Notes under the pieces: generated by a model | Seen by the model: the letters and a program-made list of their open reading frames with translations, nothing else | Told to the model about the DNA's origin: nothing | Databases searched by the model: none | Shown here: in pieces, positions 31,751-42,901 of the stretch | Layout: each line of letters starts with the position of its first letter | Position numbering within the stretch: position 1 is the first letter of the stretch | Assembly (NCBI GenBank): GCA_949825045.1 | Contig: OX463835.1 | Span: forward strand, 23,825,201 to 23,889,200 | Direction of reading: 5' to 3' | Length of the DNA stretch: 64,000 nt | DNA from: Argyresthia goedartella | Lineage: Eukaryota; Arthropoda; Insecta; Lepidoptera; Argyresthiidae | Made by a program: the position numbers and the translations under genes

Positions 31751-32334
31751 TTTTTGAATCGCTAGCTCGTGCAACATTTATGTCACGTGGGCGCTCTATT
31801 CTACTGTTTTTCCTTCGACATCCAAAATTTCGTATTTTCCAGTCATTCGCCTGCAACGAGTGGTCAGCACCACTCGTTGCGCAAGTCGAATAGTAGAATA
31901 AACGTCAAATACGTCAAAGCTAATGTCAACATAATTTTAAGGGTCAGAGTTTGCTGTTTTCGCGCGTTTTTTCAAATTGGAATCCAAAACGTCAAATATG
32001 TGACATTTGCGACAGATTGAACAGCCCGATTTGTTCCATATTATTGCTAGGATTTAGCAGGCAGCTTAATTGAACAGACACCTGTCACACCACCAATAAC
32101 ATGAGAGCAACATGAGAGCATTAACGTTCCGTTTCCTATGCGATCTTTACCGGTTTTTACGTTTTCTGCGTGCTACGGATAAAAATCAACATTTCCAAAT
32201 TTATTGGCAACACCGATGACGAACGATACAAAAATGCAGAAAATGAACGTCATGCGACTTGTAAGTCGAACGTGACATATGTCTCATGCGATATATTATG
32301 TCACGCGAGGGATTAAAAAACAGAGCTCCTGGTC
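31751..32334. mobile_element. MITE-5 (block B'), left tip missing
   Basis: As 23715-24309 but without the GGAGCTCTA tip. The right tip ACAGAGCTCC is present. Confidence 0.8.
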
Positions 32335-32352
32335 CCAACCCTGTCTGGCATA

Positions 32353-32438
32353 GCTGTTTTTGTTTCCCACGACACAGGGTACCCTAGTGTTGGGCCAGAA
32401 GCAATGTACGTGCCTGAATATAAATGTTAATGTAGGTA
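32353..32438 (+). repeat. SINE-3, 3' part (block B')
   Basis: Duplicate of 24328-24413, with CACGACACAGGGTACC. Confidence 0.65.
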
Positions 32439-32793
32439 AGATGTCTTACAAACACTGTATTGTTTCTCCACAGCCCAGGCAGGTGTGTACGGTGTGTAAG
32501 ACAGGATATGAGGTTTATCTTTACTCTTTTTATCAAAAGCCCGAGGGATATAAACAGGCAGGCGTTAGCCGTTGCGCTGAGTCCGCCATCGATTTGTCTT
32601 TTAATGCTTTATTAGAATTGTTTGCTCTTGTAGCTTATAGTATCGTTTATTATTTAAAGCGATATCAGTTGCTAATAAATCTACCCTCACTAACTCCACA
32701 ACAGAGACTGGACCCTTACTAACTCCACAACAGAGAAGCTGCAGTTAAGATAGTTATCACATTTAGGAATATTTTCAGACATAAGAAAATAAA

Positions 32794-33201
32794 AACCGGT
32801 CAAGTGCGAGTCTAAATCGCGCACGAAGGGTTCCGTACCACCGTTCAATGGAAGCGATGGTGTGGAGTGAATAGTTTGGATTTTACACAGCAAAATATTG
32901 TTTACAAAGTTATTGGTGCGGTTACTTTCACACTCCATGTACGTAACCAGGTGCATCCATAAGTTTGTATGTGGTATTGAAAGAATTGTTGTATGGGAGC
33001 CCCCTTAAATATTTCTTTTATCCTGTTTTTTAGTATTTGTTGTTAAAGCGGCAACATAAATACATCATCTGTGAAAATTTCAACTCTCTAGCTTGCTAGG
33101 TTCTTGAGATACAGCCTGGTGACAGACGGACGGACGGACGGACAGCGAAGTCTTAGTAATAGGGTCCCGTTTGGAACCCTTCGGGTACGGAACCCTAAAA
33201 A
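32794..33201 (+). mobile_element. GGTTCCG element (block B')
   Basis: Duplicate of 24769-25176, nearly identical. Confidence 0.85.
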
Positions 33202-33674
33202 GCGCCTCTGTTGCACGTTTTAATTTATTGAGGAGGCAGTACTACTGATTTTCAACAAAAATTGCGATTTTAAAGTAACGTGAAACGGAAGTTGTTTTAA
33301 AATACCAATCAACGTCTAGTGACGTCACATCCGTTAAACTATTGCTTAGCGAAGGAAGGAGATGGAGATCACGCATAGCTCCTGTCTAGATGTGTGTAAT
33401 CTCGACTCCGGCGGATGATTTAATACATTGAAACATACTCACGCCTGCGAACTGAAACCTCTTAATGAGACATGAAACCTCTATGAACCACGGATCGCGT
33501 TTGAATTGTCGACTCGTCAACATATTCATAATCAATAATCATGCTTCACTCACAATTCTCGATCCTCAAAGTAATACCTTTTGAATGTACACTACTCTTG
33601 ACTCGAATGAAGACTAGATCTGTGGACAAGTATTAAATCTCATCCTTCAGGATCTATACAATTATGTCCATAAA

Positions 33675-34055
33675 TGTCACCGTAAGATTGTCATATAAGA
33701 TTGACAAACGCGTTAGTTTACAAACTAACGCGTTTGTTTGTAAACAATCGACAAATTGTAAACCAGACTGACAGGGTTTAGAATTTATTCTTACATGTTA
33801 ACCTAACACGAAGAATATTCGGGGGCTTTTCTGATCTCGCCCCTCTAGTCTTCACCTAAGCTACCGCAGTGTTTGCCCTGGTATTTCCTTTTCAATTCAA
33901 GTTTAAACCAGTTCACAATTTAACGGTTTTATTATAAACTAATGCGTCACATCGTAAGCAGTACGGTATAGTTTACAATTTATCGATAGTTTGTAAACTA
34001 ACAAGAGAAAAAACGTTATATTATAAAGCAACGGTTTGGCAATCTTACGGTGACA
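33675..34055. mobile_element. MITE-2 (block B')
   Basis: Duplicate of 25654-26035. The TGTCACCGTAAGAT ends are intact and the core is at 33796-33885. Confidence 0.85.
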
Positions 34056-35147
34056 TATACATCAGTGCGCATTCTATTTAACTTAACCAAATATTTTATT
34101 GAAATTCCTTCGTACTTTACATCCTTACTAGACTACCTACTCGGAAGTGGAAACAGCACCTATATTTGGTATTTTGGTATCATCTCTATGCCAAACAGAA
34201 CAGAGCTCATTATCGCATCGCATTGAGCATAGACACGACACAAAACGCTCTCGCCTAACATTACAAAAACAGAACTCTACCGAAGCCTACCGAATGAAAG
34301 CCGAACGACATAGCATTTATAATTAATTGTTTTGCTCACTCTTTCATATTCACATTTTTGATCTCACTCACGAATTCACGAACCACATCCTCCGAATGAG
34401 GTCTCATGGTTTCATTGGTGGTTCACTAAGAGTGGAGAGTGGTTACAGTTTTGCTGGTCTCAAAACATGAATGAAACCTCGTGACGTTTCGGCACATTTT
34501 AACCACAGAGTCTGGAGTTATCCACGACTACTCCTATCCCTTAATTACTTTCGGCCAAAATTAATATTCGATCTTCAGATACAGTTTAGGATTACCCAGC
34601 TACCTACCTCACTTCTCCTCGAGTTATACGTGTATCTTTTGTTACAATTCGCTCAAACTAGATTGTCACAATCTGGATTGGATTGAATACGGGGACCGGC
34701 CATTAATCTGCAGTAAAAGCGGCCAACACGAGGCACAACATCGACTAATATCCCTTCGGCCGCCTACGGAACCAATGCTACGTAACCAGTTACGTGTGAA
34801 GAAATAATGTTCTTGCTACGAAACTAGTTCCGTACAAAGAATTTTTTTTCCTACGTAACCAGTTACGTACGACCGCCTACGAAACCAATGCTACGTAACT
34901 TATTTTTCTAGCTACGAAAATAGTTTCGCACAGAAATCAGAATTATATCTAAGAGCGTTTTTTTCCATGGTGATTAAACATCTCTGATAATAACAAATTT
35001 CTGATATGAATTCATAAATTCCTTTATACGCATAAGGACCAAAGAGATAAAACATATCCCCATCAACAAAATATCAAACACAGACAAAAAAAGAAGTGAA
35101 CAAAGTCCTGAACACCCATTCCTTGACACTAACCCTAATATAATACC

Positions 35148-35395
35148 TTGGAAATAACTTGGACACTATTAACACACATTGATCTAGCCCCAAACTAGGA
35201 TTCCCTGTATCTTGAGTACTAGACAACGATACACATACTTATATAGATAAATATTATACTTAGATAGATAAACAACCATGACTAGGGAACAAACATCCGT
35301 TGTCACCAAACAAATATTTGTCCCCACCGAGACTCGAACCCGGGACCCGTGGCTTCGTAGGCAGGGTCACTGCCGACTCGGCCATTCGGGTCGTC
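35148..35395 (-). repeat. SINE-2 (block B')
   Basis: Duplicate of 27122-27367, and more complete: GGATTCCCTGTATCTTG is retained. Confidence 0.85.
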
Positions 35396-35806
35396 GATAT
35401 TACACTTCGGAATTCTGCCGCGACTATACACGTGCGCAATAATCCCCGCCACTTTTGCCAAGCGCTCTTAATTCGTGGCGCGAGGTATACAAGGAACTGA
35501 AGGACCGTTTTGGTGCGACTATCGAGCTAGAGTTTTTTCGACAAGTTGTATTTGAGAAAATGAGAGCAAAACTAAAATTATTGCAATTTATCTATTTCGT
35601 AAGCAAATAAGGATTGGGAGTAGGTATGAGGTAGGTAGAATGTGTCTTTATCGCTCAGACAATAAAGTAGTTAATCCAAAGTCTATTCAGCGACTGGCTT
35701 AGCTTTTGACAGCTCAAATCCCATACTTTTTGACAAGCGCAGTGAAAAATCTTGCTTCTTCTTTTAAGGAAATACGAAAAAAATGTTTTTTTTTTCGAAT
35801 CCATTT

Positions 35807-36352
35807 TGTTCGATTCCAAATCGATATTCGATCGATGGTTTCTGAACGGCCATTTTGAATTTGACGTTAGCTGCCAACCTAGCAGTTTTTTGACAACTGA
35901 CGGACGAAAGCCCTCGCAATGTAAACGCGTTTTGGTTAGGGTATTGAAATTAAATCGCAGGCCATCTGGAATGTATTCGGGTTTCCCTCAGGATTGTTAA
36001 TATAGCTGAGTGTGTTATTGTTTCTCGAACCAGATAAAGTTCGCATTTTCGTGCCCGATTGTTTTTACCACGTAACATAACCTGTGTTGGAACACTGTGC
36101 TCATTGAAACTGGCCCGCCAGTCATACCTGGTTGGCTGAAGAACCTGTCTACCAAGAAGAGCCTAGGGTGCACCCGGGCCTTGCAGAGAGACAGGAGGTT
36201 GACGGGACCGAAGCACAGACCAGGTTAGATCGACCCCAATTAACTTCCGCTCGGTGAAACGCCGACGTTCACACTTCTTGGCAACTGATCGTTACGCTAC
36301 CTCGTAGCTGATGGGCCCCTACGAGGTCATTAGGTGCTGAGAAGCCTGAACA
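35807..36352. mobile_element. Solo-LTR-like insertion, 546 bp
   Basis: Begins TGTTCGATTCC and ends GCCTGAACA, so the tips are TGTTC and GAACA. It is flanked on both sides by CATTT (35802-35806 and 36353-36357). Block B has a single CATTT at the matching site, so this is a clean insertion. TG...CA ends with a 5-bp target duplication fit a solo LTR. The TGTT...AACA form fits the BEL/Pao group best, but the family was not otherwise identified. No coding sequence. Confidence 0.8.
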
Positions 36353-36612
36353 CATTTACTCCACTATTAAGTCATCTACAGATTTGATTATTAGGTTAAC
36401 GTTTATCGAGTATTTGATTAAGATTCTCACTGAAGGAAAACGCGATTGGATGAAAATTTCATGATAGAATTTAATATCGAAAATATCTCTAATTTCCTAA
36501 AATTTCATTGCGGAATTGCATTCAAAATGTGGATATTATGTATTCGTTCGTACTCTCTTTGAAAATATTTTAGAAAAATTGCGTAGTTTTTAAACTATTT
36601 TTATGTAGTTTG

Positions 36613-37250
36613 GCGCTACGTTATTTTAGTTTGAGTCGAGCGCATTGCTTGCGCTCTCTTTTCTTTCTTATGTGGAAGTAATTAACGCTGACAGCTTTCG
36701 TTTAAATCAATATTCTTTTTTGTTTTATTTTTTTCATATCACCTTATGGCGGGCTCACAACCTCTTTAGAGGTTAATTTTGCTAATAACAAGTTTATTAG
36801 AAACATCATAATTTGGTCAGGTTGTCGAGATCCTTGAAATTAATGTCTTGAGAGCAGTCTGTTGCTCCTCAGCACCACCCGGGAGTACGGAAAGGGCTGT
36901 AGGAACCAATTATTTCCTGCGGACGTGAGAAACTGCCGCCCTAAAAATATTGCTTATTATGAACGTCAAAAGTTGATTAAATGATTGAACAGAGTATAAT
37001 TGTAAATATACATCGCGCCGCGAACGCAAAAAACGCCGAAGCGCAGGGCGACGTTGGCAGGAATTACAGGTATTGAAAAGTGACTACTGCGCATTCAAGG
37101 CCACCGCTCATAACGTGTGACGCGACCGTATATATATATACCATAACATATCATACCACGTGCGATAACATCGGTCGGTAATCAACAGTCGACGAAGAGT
37201 TGAACGGATCTTTGAATTTCTATTTTGTTTTAATCTGGCAAAAAATACAT
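36613..37250. other. No recognisable feature
   Basis: Unique flank beyond the duplication. AT-rich, then GC-richer from about 36840. No coding signal. Confidence 0.4.
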
Positions 37251-37254
37251 TGTC

Positions 37255-37362
37255 GCGGGGAAGACCTGGATTCGACTGACACAGGACCGGTGCGGTCGGC
37301 ACAATATGGAGGAGGCTTATACCCAGCAGCAGTATAATTATGATGATGATGATATTGTTTAC
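37255..37362 (+). repeat. RTE-like LINE 3' end
   Basis: GGAGGAGGCTTATACCCAGC then GCAGTATAATTATGATG and a GATGATGAT tail. This is the degraded end of a LINE ORF whose usual ending is ...EEAY.QQ followed by GAT repeats, common in Lepidoptera. Confidence 0.6.
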
Positions 37363-37373
37363 CAATTGTTTTT

Positions 37374-37793
37374 TATCTACACACGTATCATAAACCCTCT
37401 TTACTGCGTCCAAAAACCACACGTTACGACCAGTATAATACTATCCTACTTGTAAAAAAACTCATTTCTTATCTGAATATATATCAAATAATAATGTATA
37501 AATTTTCGACAAATTAAATTATGACATTCAAATATCGATATGCCGCTCCTAGTTTGTCTGTGAAGTTGGTACTACTGAACAAGCTAAACAACTGCAGAGC
37601 AATTATCAATGCCACAATGCCGGTAGAACATGCGGTTCCTGAACACATCAAAGAGAGCTTATGATATGTGTGTATAGAAAGCAGTGTATGTAACTGTACA
37701 TAATTAGGCATTAAAACCCTCGAGTGATATTATCATGAAACGAACTCGAATTTTAATGCCCTCCATTATGTATCAGTCACATAAACTACTGTT
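37374..37793 (-). repeat. Rep-F1, complete copy
   Basis: TATCTACACACGTATCATAA to CACATAAACTACTG. The central CTCGAG hairpin is partly deleted. Confidence 0.8.
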
Positions 37794-37795
37794 AC

Positions 37796-37940
37796 CATCA
37801 GTTTTGACTATCAAATTTACTAAATATTCATCAAAAGTGCTCCCATGTAGTTTCACAGAGCCTTATTAGTTGCTGTCTGTAGGTCACTTTCTGTCCGAAT
37901 ACTAAAGCTAGGTTAGTTAGGTCAGTCAGTTAGTTAGTTA
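37796..37940 (+). repeat. Rep-F2, partial
   Basis: GTGCTCCCATGTAGTTTCAC, GGTCACTTTCTGTCCGAATAC, AAGCTAGGTTAGTTAGG. As at position 518, it touches a Rep-F1 end. Confidence 0.6.
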
Positions 37941-38129
37941 GTATACAATAGTATACAATTTTGATGAACACATATTTTTTAGAAGAAAATAAATTTATTT
38001 AGATGTAACTTTTTAGTCAATTTCATAAACAGTTATAATAATAATAACTAGTGGCCCTGTGGGCAGTAGAGCTCGCTAACAGGGGGGACTGTGAACCAAT
38101 TTATAGGTAAAAGTATTTTAGTTTCAATC

Positions 38130-38235
38130 AAAATCAAGTAGTAAAGTAGCCGCAACAATAACTTTGTAAAGTACATTTTGTGATTTAAAATACAATCTAT
38201 TGACTTTTCACGAAAATAGTTATAGTCTATTCCAC
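38130..38235 (-). repeat. GGTTCCG element fragment
   Basis: AAAGTAGCCGCAACAATAAC and TTGTAAAGTACATTTTGTG match the internal part of the GGTTCCG element. Confidence 0.5.
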
Positions 38236-38461
38236 TCACCCTCATGGTCTGTATAGATCCTCTTTACTAATCCGTCTCCTACTTCGAGGAGTCCAAACTT
38301 GGTATGTTTTGAAAATATTTCTTGGATTTGTAGAAAACAGGCGGCCATAAGGTAATGGTGTAGTATATATTTAGAACCGGCTCATGAAGCCCATTAATTT
38401 GATACCCTACACGATAGGTTTCACAAAAAATAAAAACATACAAAATTTTTGTCAGGATCGC

Positions 38462-38504
38462 TTGAAAGGCAGGGTCACTGCCGACTCGGCCATTCGGGTC
38501 GTCA
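38462..38504 (-). repeat. SINE-2 head fragment
   Basis: GGCAGGGTCACTGCCGACTC and GGCCATTCGGGTCGTC match the SINE-2 head only. Confidence 0.7.
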
Positions 38505-39043
38505 AATTTAAAGTTAAGTATATATTTAAACAGCCTTTCAATTCCAAGTTATGTCTTGTTGCACATGTATTTAAATTGTTTCCAGAAGCTTCCGTCACCT
38601 TTCAATAACATCTTAATACTACAATGTGGCCATCTCAAAAAAAAACTCAAAACGTTTATTCTGTAAATAGGCCACAAGGGCACTTTCACATGTCATTTCA
38701 TTTCATTTTTTACAGAACATTTGGTATTATTATTTGTATCATATTATCAGAAAAAAAAAGTACTTAATTATTGTTTCTGAGAGATGTAAAGAGTCTCAAA
38801 TGTCATAATAAAATAATTAAAATATAAATAACAGAGATGTATAGTCTCTTTAGTGAATAATACAATGATGATAGGAGATGTATCTCGTTAGAAACTAAAA
38901 TCCCAAGATTTATGTGAAATGCGCCCATCGAACGCTTTCTCAGAGTTTTCATGCCGACTGGCGGGTCAATATAATTGTCTGTCCTCTGTGTTTGAGCTAG
39001 AAGACCGAGGGAAGCCAGTAGCTACATAAACTTAAACATTTAT
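38505..39043. other. No recognisable feature
   Basis: AT-rich. No gene or repeat match was seen. Confidence 0.4.
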
Positions 39044-39117
39044 ACACACACACTAGGATACCCTGTGTGGTGGGCAACAGAAACGGCGACATCACACATA
39101 TAAACATCCAAGACCTG
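39044..39117 (-). repeat. SINE-3 fragment
   Basis: CACACTAGGATACCCTGTG, AACAGAAACGGCGACATC, AACATCCAAGACCTGG. Joined directly to a GGTTCCG fragment. Confidence 0.65.
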
Positions 39118-39262
39118 GAGTGTGAAAGTAGCCGCACCAATATCTTTGTGAGAACATTTTGCTATGTAAAATCCAAACAATTTACCCCACACCATCCCTA
39201 CCATTGTACGGTGGTACGGAACCCTTCGGGCGCGAGTTAGACTCGCACTTGGCCCTTTTTTT
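39118..39262 (-). repeat. GGTTCCG element, 5' part
   Basis: GTGTGAAAGTAGCCGCACC to GGTACGGAACCCTTCGGGC and AGACTCGCACTTGGCCC. Confidence 0.75.
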
Positions 39263-39312
39263 TCTTTAGTACCAATGTCATTTGTTTAGCAAGCAAACTC
39301 TGGACATTTTAA

Positions 39313-39638
39313 TGGCAACAACTATAATGATCACTCGATATTTTTCCTACCCAAAATGGGTAAATGATCACCAAAACTTGCAGAAAATGTCAGGGCAAAA
39401 TACTGCGGTAGCTTAAGTGAAGGGTAAAGGGGGTGAGCGAAGAGAAGCCCCCTTTATCCTTCGTATTAGGTTAAACATGTAAGAACAACAACAAATACTT
39501 AAATCATAAACCTAAGCACACAAAACATAAAAAGAAGTTTGGTGATCATTTATCCAAACATCATTTGGTAGTCGCTTACTAATTCTGGCGGTCGTTTCGA
39601 ATTTATTGGTAGTAAAATAGGTGCGTTTTTGGTGATCG
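39313..39638 (+). mobile_element. MITE-4 with hairpin core
   Basis: Matches the reversed copy at 50227-50556 end to end: TGGCAACAACTATAATGATC, CCTACCCAAAATGGGTAAATG, the core at 39389-39490, AACATAAAAAGAAGTTTGG, TAGTAAAATAGGTGCG, GGTGATCG. It has repeated TGATCACCAAA-type motifs but no clear long TIR. Non-autonomous; class uncertain. Confidence 0.75.
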
Positions 39639-40050
39639 TTTAAACATAAGCTCATTTTAATTAGTGTAGTTTTTAAAGGTGATTCACTATTGAGTGACTG
39701 AGTGAAGGTGATTCACTATCAGCCAACCTCGGAAATTGTCGTGAATCCCTCATCTCTCACATAGAGTTATCAATTTACAGATATGACCTTTAATTATATT
39801 ACTCGTTGTCTTATTGAATACAATAAAAGAACCATATGAGCAACAAAACCTCCTTTGTAGCTCAAAACTAACGCAACCTTTATATTGAAATAAGAAAAAT
39901 AATTGACTATTTTGACAGTCTGCCTTCTTATTGTCAATAAAATCAGTGTGACCTATATGATACATTTATGTTTATGAACGCTAATTTCATTGGTGAAAAT
40001 ATTCGATTCCTTCAAATTTTATCAAAATTAACTTACAATAGTTATGTATC
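39639..40050. other. Unassigned; short direct repeat
   Basis: AAGGTGATTCACTAT occurs twice near 39677-39720. The rest is AT-rich and unassigned. Confidence 0.45.
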
Positions 40051-40320
40051 ATGGCTTCAACAAATTTAAAGCGCGGTAAAACAATTGTTGCTCAATCTCG
40101 TGAAATTGTAAATAATGTATATAACTATTTTAGAAAAGAAGCTAATTTATTTAAAAAAGAAGAAAGTAAATATCATCAAAAAAATTTGGACAGGGTTTGT
40201 GAAGCAACCGGAGTTTCGAAAAGCAGCGTGTTAAATTTTTTGAAGGAAAACGACACGATGTTATTAATTTTCAAATTCATGTCGCTTCTGCATAATACAT
40301 TTCTTAGGTCTACCTGTTAG
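40051..40320 (+). pseudogene. Transposase-like N-terminal helix-turn-helix ORF
   Basis: An 89-codon frame with ATCATGG at the start. The first 65 residues have GKTIVAQSREIVNNVYNYFR, an acidic/lysine stretch, and RVCEATGVSKSSVLNFLKEN. This order (short basic start, R-E-I-V-N-V-Y-x-F-x-x-E, then ATGVS...V..) resembles the N-terminal DNA-binding region of a transposase-like protein common in insect genomes. The similarity ends at about residue 66, and the remainder (MLLIFKFMSLLHNTF) looks unrelated. No catalytic domain follows within 1 kb. Most likely a truncated transposon remnant, or a first coding exon. Confidence 0.45.
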
Positions 40321-40895
40321 TAAGTAAGTGGCAGGTGCTATACATTGCGTTTATGACACTTCAAATTGAATGGTACAAGAAATCGCGGTAATGTATTTCG
40401 TGTCATTTCCGCCTCCGGATTTAGGCGATGATATCCGAGAAAAGCCGAATCTTTAACTGATTTTAATCGTATTGTACTACAGCAATAAAAGGATTATTTC
40501 ACACCAGCTGTTTTTTAATGCGACTGTAATTTAAATTTGGAAGGAATCGCGAAATGTCAAAGGTCCGGAGACGAGCTACAGGGCAAGTTGCACTATGTGG
40601 TCGAGTCTCACAGACCTTCAGTTAACTTCCAATGGTCTTCTCACACTAACGGCCACGGAACCCAGAGTTTTTTAATGAATCGTTAAGGATTCGTTAGTGA
40701 ACGATTTTGTTTATAAATTCAAATTTGGAATCGGATTAATCGTTCATTAAATGACTCTGAGTACGGCGGTTAGTGGCCTGCCATACAACTCAGCAGATTG
40801 TCAAGTTAAATATGGTTAAATGAATAACAATAGTGAGTGTTACCGTCCTACCGAGGGCAGTGCTGGCGAGTAAGGTTCACTTAGTAGCTGACAAT
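40321..40895. other. No recognisable gene
   Basis: Contains an imperfect inverted pair, TTTTTTAATGAATCGTTAAG and TTAATCGTTCATTAAATG, near 40668-40752. Otherwise unassigned. Confidence 0.45.
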
Positions 40896-41575
40896 AAATC
40901 ATTCAAGTGCGGGTCAGACTCGCAGACGGAGGGTTCCGTGTATCGTACAAGAAAAGTTAATCACTAAAATAAAGAAACAAAATCAAAAAGAAAATATTAT
41001 TACGTCCAAACTTTGATTAATAATAATAATAATACCTTGAACACTATTGACACACATTGATCTAGCCCCAAACTAGGAATCCCTGTATATTGGATACTAG
41101 TCAACGATACACATACCTACATAGATAAATATTATACTTAGATAGATAAACAACCATGACTAGGGTACAAACATCCGTTCTCATCAAACAAATATTTGCA
41201 CACACCGGGACTCGAACCCGGGACCCTTGGCTTCGTAGGCAGGGTCTCTGCCGACTCGGCCATTCGGGTCGTCACCGGATTTGAATACGTCGGATTCGAA
41301 CCCAGTACTTAAATATTGCGAGAGATCATATTAGAATCATGATATATTTTGTCCGCCGGGGGTGTTTAAACACGTTTCTTATATGTTAATTTATAAAATA
41401 TCGTGTAGTTAATTATTTGTTGCTGTAGCGTCAACAGAAATACACATTCCGTGAACATTTCATCTCTTTACCTGTCACGGTTCATGAGATACAGCCCGCT
41501 GACGGACAGACGGACGGTTGGCGGAGGCTTAGTAATCAGGTCCCGTTTGGCACCCTTCAACCCTGAAAAGGAAAA
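40896..41575 (+). mobile_element. GGTTCCG element interrupted by SINE-2
   Basis: The 5' end AAGTGCGGGTCAGACTCGC and GAGGGTTCCGTG at 40898-40945 and the 3' part TTTGTTGCTGTAGCGTCAAC to GGTCCCGTTTGGCACCC at 41417-41560 are separated by a SINE-2. The terminal GGTACGGAACCCTAAAA is replaced by CAACCCTGAAAA. Confidence 0.65.
41018..41276 (-). repeat. SINE-2, full length, nested
   Basis: AATAATAATAATACC tail, GGGACTCGAACCCGGGACC, GGCCATTCGGGTCGTC head. Confidence 0.85.
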
Positions 41576-41696
41576 GGTTGCCAGATCGTTTTGTATCGGG
41601 AGACCTCCCGCTATACCAGCGCCCCTAGCGGCGAATTTACACACGATAGCCCTCATTACCGAAAAAACTTTTGTATGAGTATATATTTTCCTTTAA

Positions 41697-42410
41697 CTGG
41701 TGACAAGGGGTCTTACAGGCCCAGTGGCGTCAGTAAAACATCATTTTACCCCCTTCGCCGCGCTTCCTTGGGCTCATCACCTGAGTAGCTTCGAGTTTTC
41801 TTGCGTCCACGCCGTAGAAGGGGACAGCTGTGTCGGACAGGCTCAAATCGGTAAGTTGCATTGACGTAAAGTTCGGCAGGGGTGTCTCAGACCCCATGTC
41901 ACCACTTACGTAACTTTTGAACGTAATTTTGCTGTATTGATTTTTCGTATTTTTGACCGAGAACAGGCCAAATACCAAGAAAGCCTGCGCCAGTTGTTTT
42001 CCTCGATTAAAGCACAAATCAAATTACCAGTGTGATTCGTGTCAGAAACACGTGTGTGCTTGCAGTGTTAAAAAAATATGCCCAGACTGCATATAATTTT
42101 TTTACAAAGTTTGACCATTGTCAATTTCGTGAAATTACACTTTTGATTGGAGATGTTTTTTGTCGAAATATGTTGATTGAATTTTTGCTTTTATAATTAG
42201 TGATCTCATCTCTAGTTTTATGATTGTAAAGACGACATATATTAAAATTGCAAGATCGTAACAAAAATATAAATTCAGAGTATAGTTATTTGTTTTATTT
42301 TATCCTTTAATATATGATAACACAGTTTTTAAATACTTTGGATAGCTACCACTCTTTTCTATGATTTATACCAGATACCGCAGTGGGCCTCTCAGGCCCC
42401 TCGTCACCAG
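41697..42410 (+). mobile_element. piggyBac-like deletion derivative, TTAA-flanked
   Basis: TTAA at 41693-41696 is followed by CTGGTGACAAGGGG, and GAGGGGCCTGAGAGGCC-type inverse sequence ends in GTCACCAG before TTAA at 42411-42414. The inverted match runs about 35 bp at each end with a few mismatches. TTAA target duplication is diagnostic of piggyBac-type elements. The 714-bp interior retains the last part of a transposase (next entry) on the plus strand. Confidence 0.8.
41941..42090 (+). pseudogene. piggyBac transposase C-terminal Cys-rich domain remnant
   Basis: In the frame starting at 41941 the DNA encodes RPNTKKACASCFPRLKHKSN followed by a cysteine cluster, C-x2-C-x3-H-x-C-x-C-x5-C-x2-C, then Ile and a stop at 42088-42090. 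A cluster of paired Cys (with His) directly before the stop codon is the typical C-terminus of piggyBac transposases, where it binds metal and helps recognise the transposon ends. The catalytic DDD domain is absent; upstream frames are closed by stops before 41941. The family assignment therefore rests on the Cys cluster together with the TTAA-flanked inverted ends. Confidence 0.65.
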
Positions 42411-42454
42411 TTAAAAACCATGTCACCAGTCAAAGGTTTAAAATATTAACTACA

Positions 42455-42755
42455 TTCCGGCCAAGGATAAGGCCGTACATCGAAACATTGAAAAAAGAGT
42501 TTTGTATGTATGCTACGGTCAAGATAATTATTTGGATATTATGAATACTAACCGGCTATTATTCATACTTACCAATATCGATGGTTAAAGTAATTAATAC
42601 AGCAACATTTATCACATTAACCTGTCAGTATATAATCACCAGCTCGGTAGCAGACGGACGAACCGACGACGGACGGACAGGCCGACGGAGGAACAGCGGA
42701 GGCTTAGTAATAGGGTCCCGTTTGGCACCCTTCGGCTGAGGAACCCCAAAAATGG
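42455..42755 (+). repeat. GGTTCCG long subfamily, 3' part
   Basis: CGTACATCGAAACATTGAAAA matches 43071, and the end has GACGGACGGACAGGCC and AATAGGGTCCCGTTTGGC. Confidence 0.65.
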
Positions 42756-42814
42756 TCTTGGTGACAATGACACGACGAGTCTTAATGCGGAGGTGATAAG
42801 CAACCAAAAGCTAG

Positions 42815-42865
42815 CCTATGTCTGAAAAGAGATCTCTTCCGGCAAATCATGGAAATTCAGCCAAG
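42815..42865 (-). repeat. LINE-3E fragment
   Basis: GAAAAGAGATCTCTTCCGGC matches the hairpin region of LINE-3E. Confidence 0.4.
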
Positions 42866-42901
42866 GGTAGTCCGTCCAACTGGATGTTAGTCAATTTATA
42901 A

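Larger units (their letters stand above)
31751..36612 (+). repeat. Segmental duplication block B', second copy
   Basis: Direct copy of 23726-28030, starting in the middle of the MITE-5 left end (TTTTTGAATCGCTAGC). Differences are scattered single bases, small indels and one 551-bp insertion. Beyond 36612 the sequence continues as GCGCTACGTTATTTTAG, so this copy keeps a flank that B lost. Confidence 0.9.
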
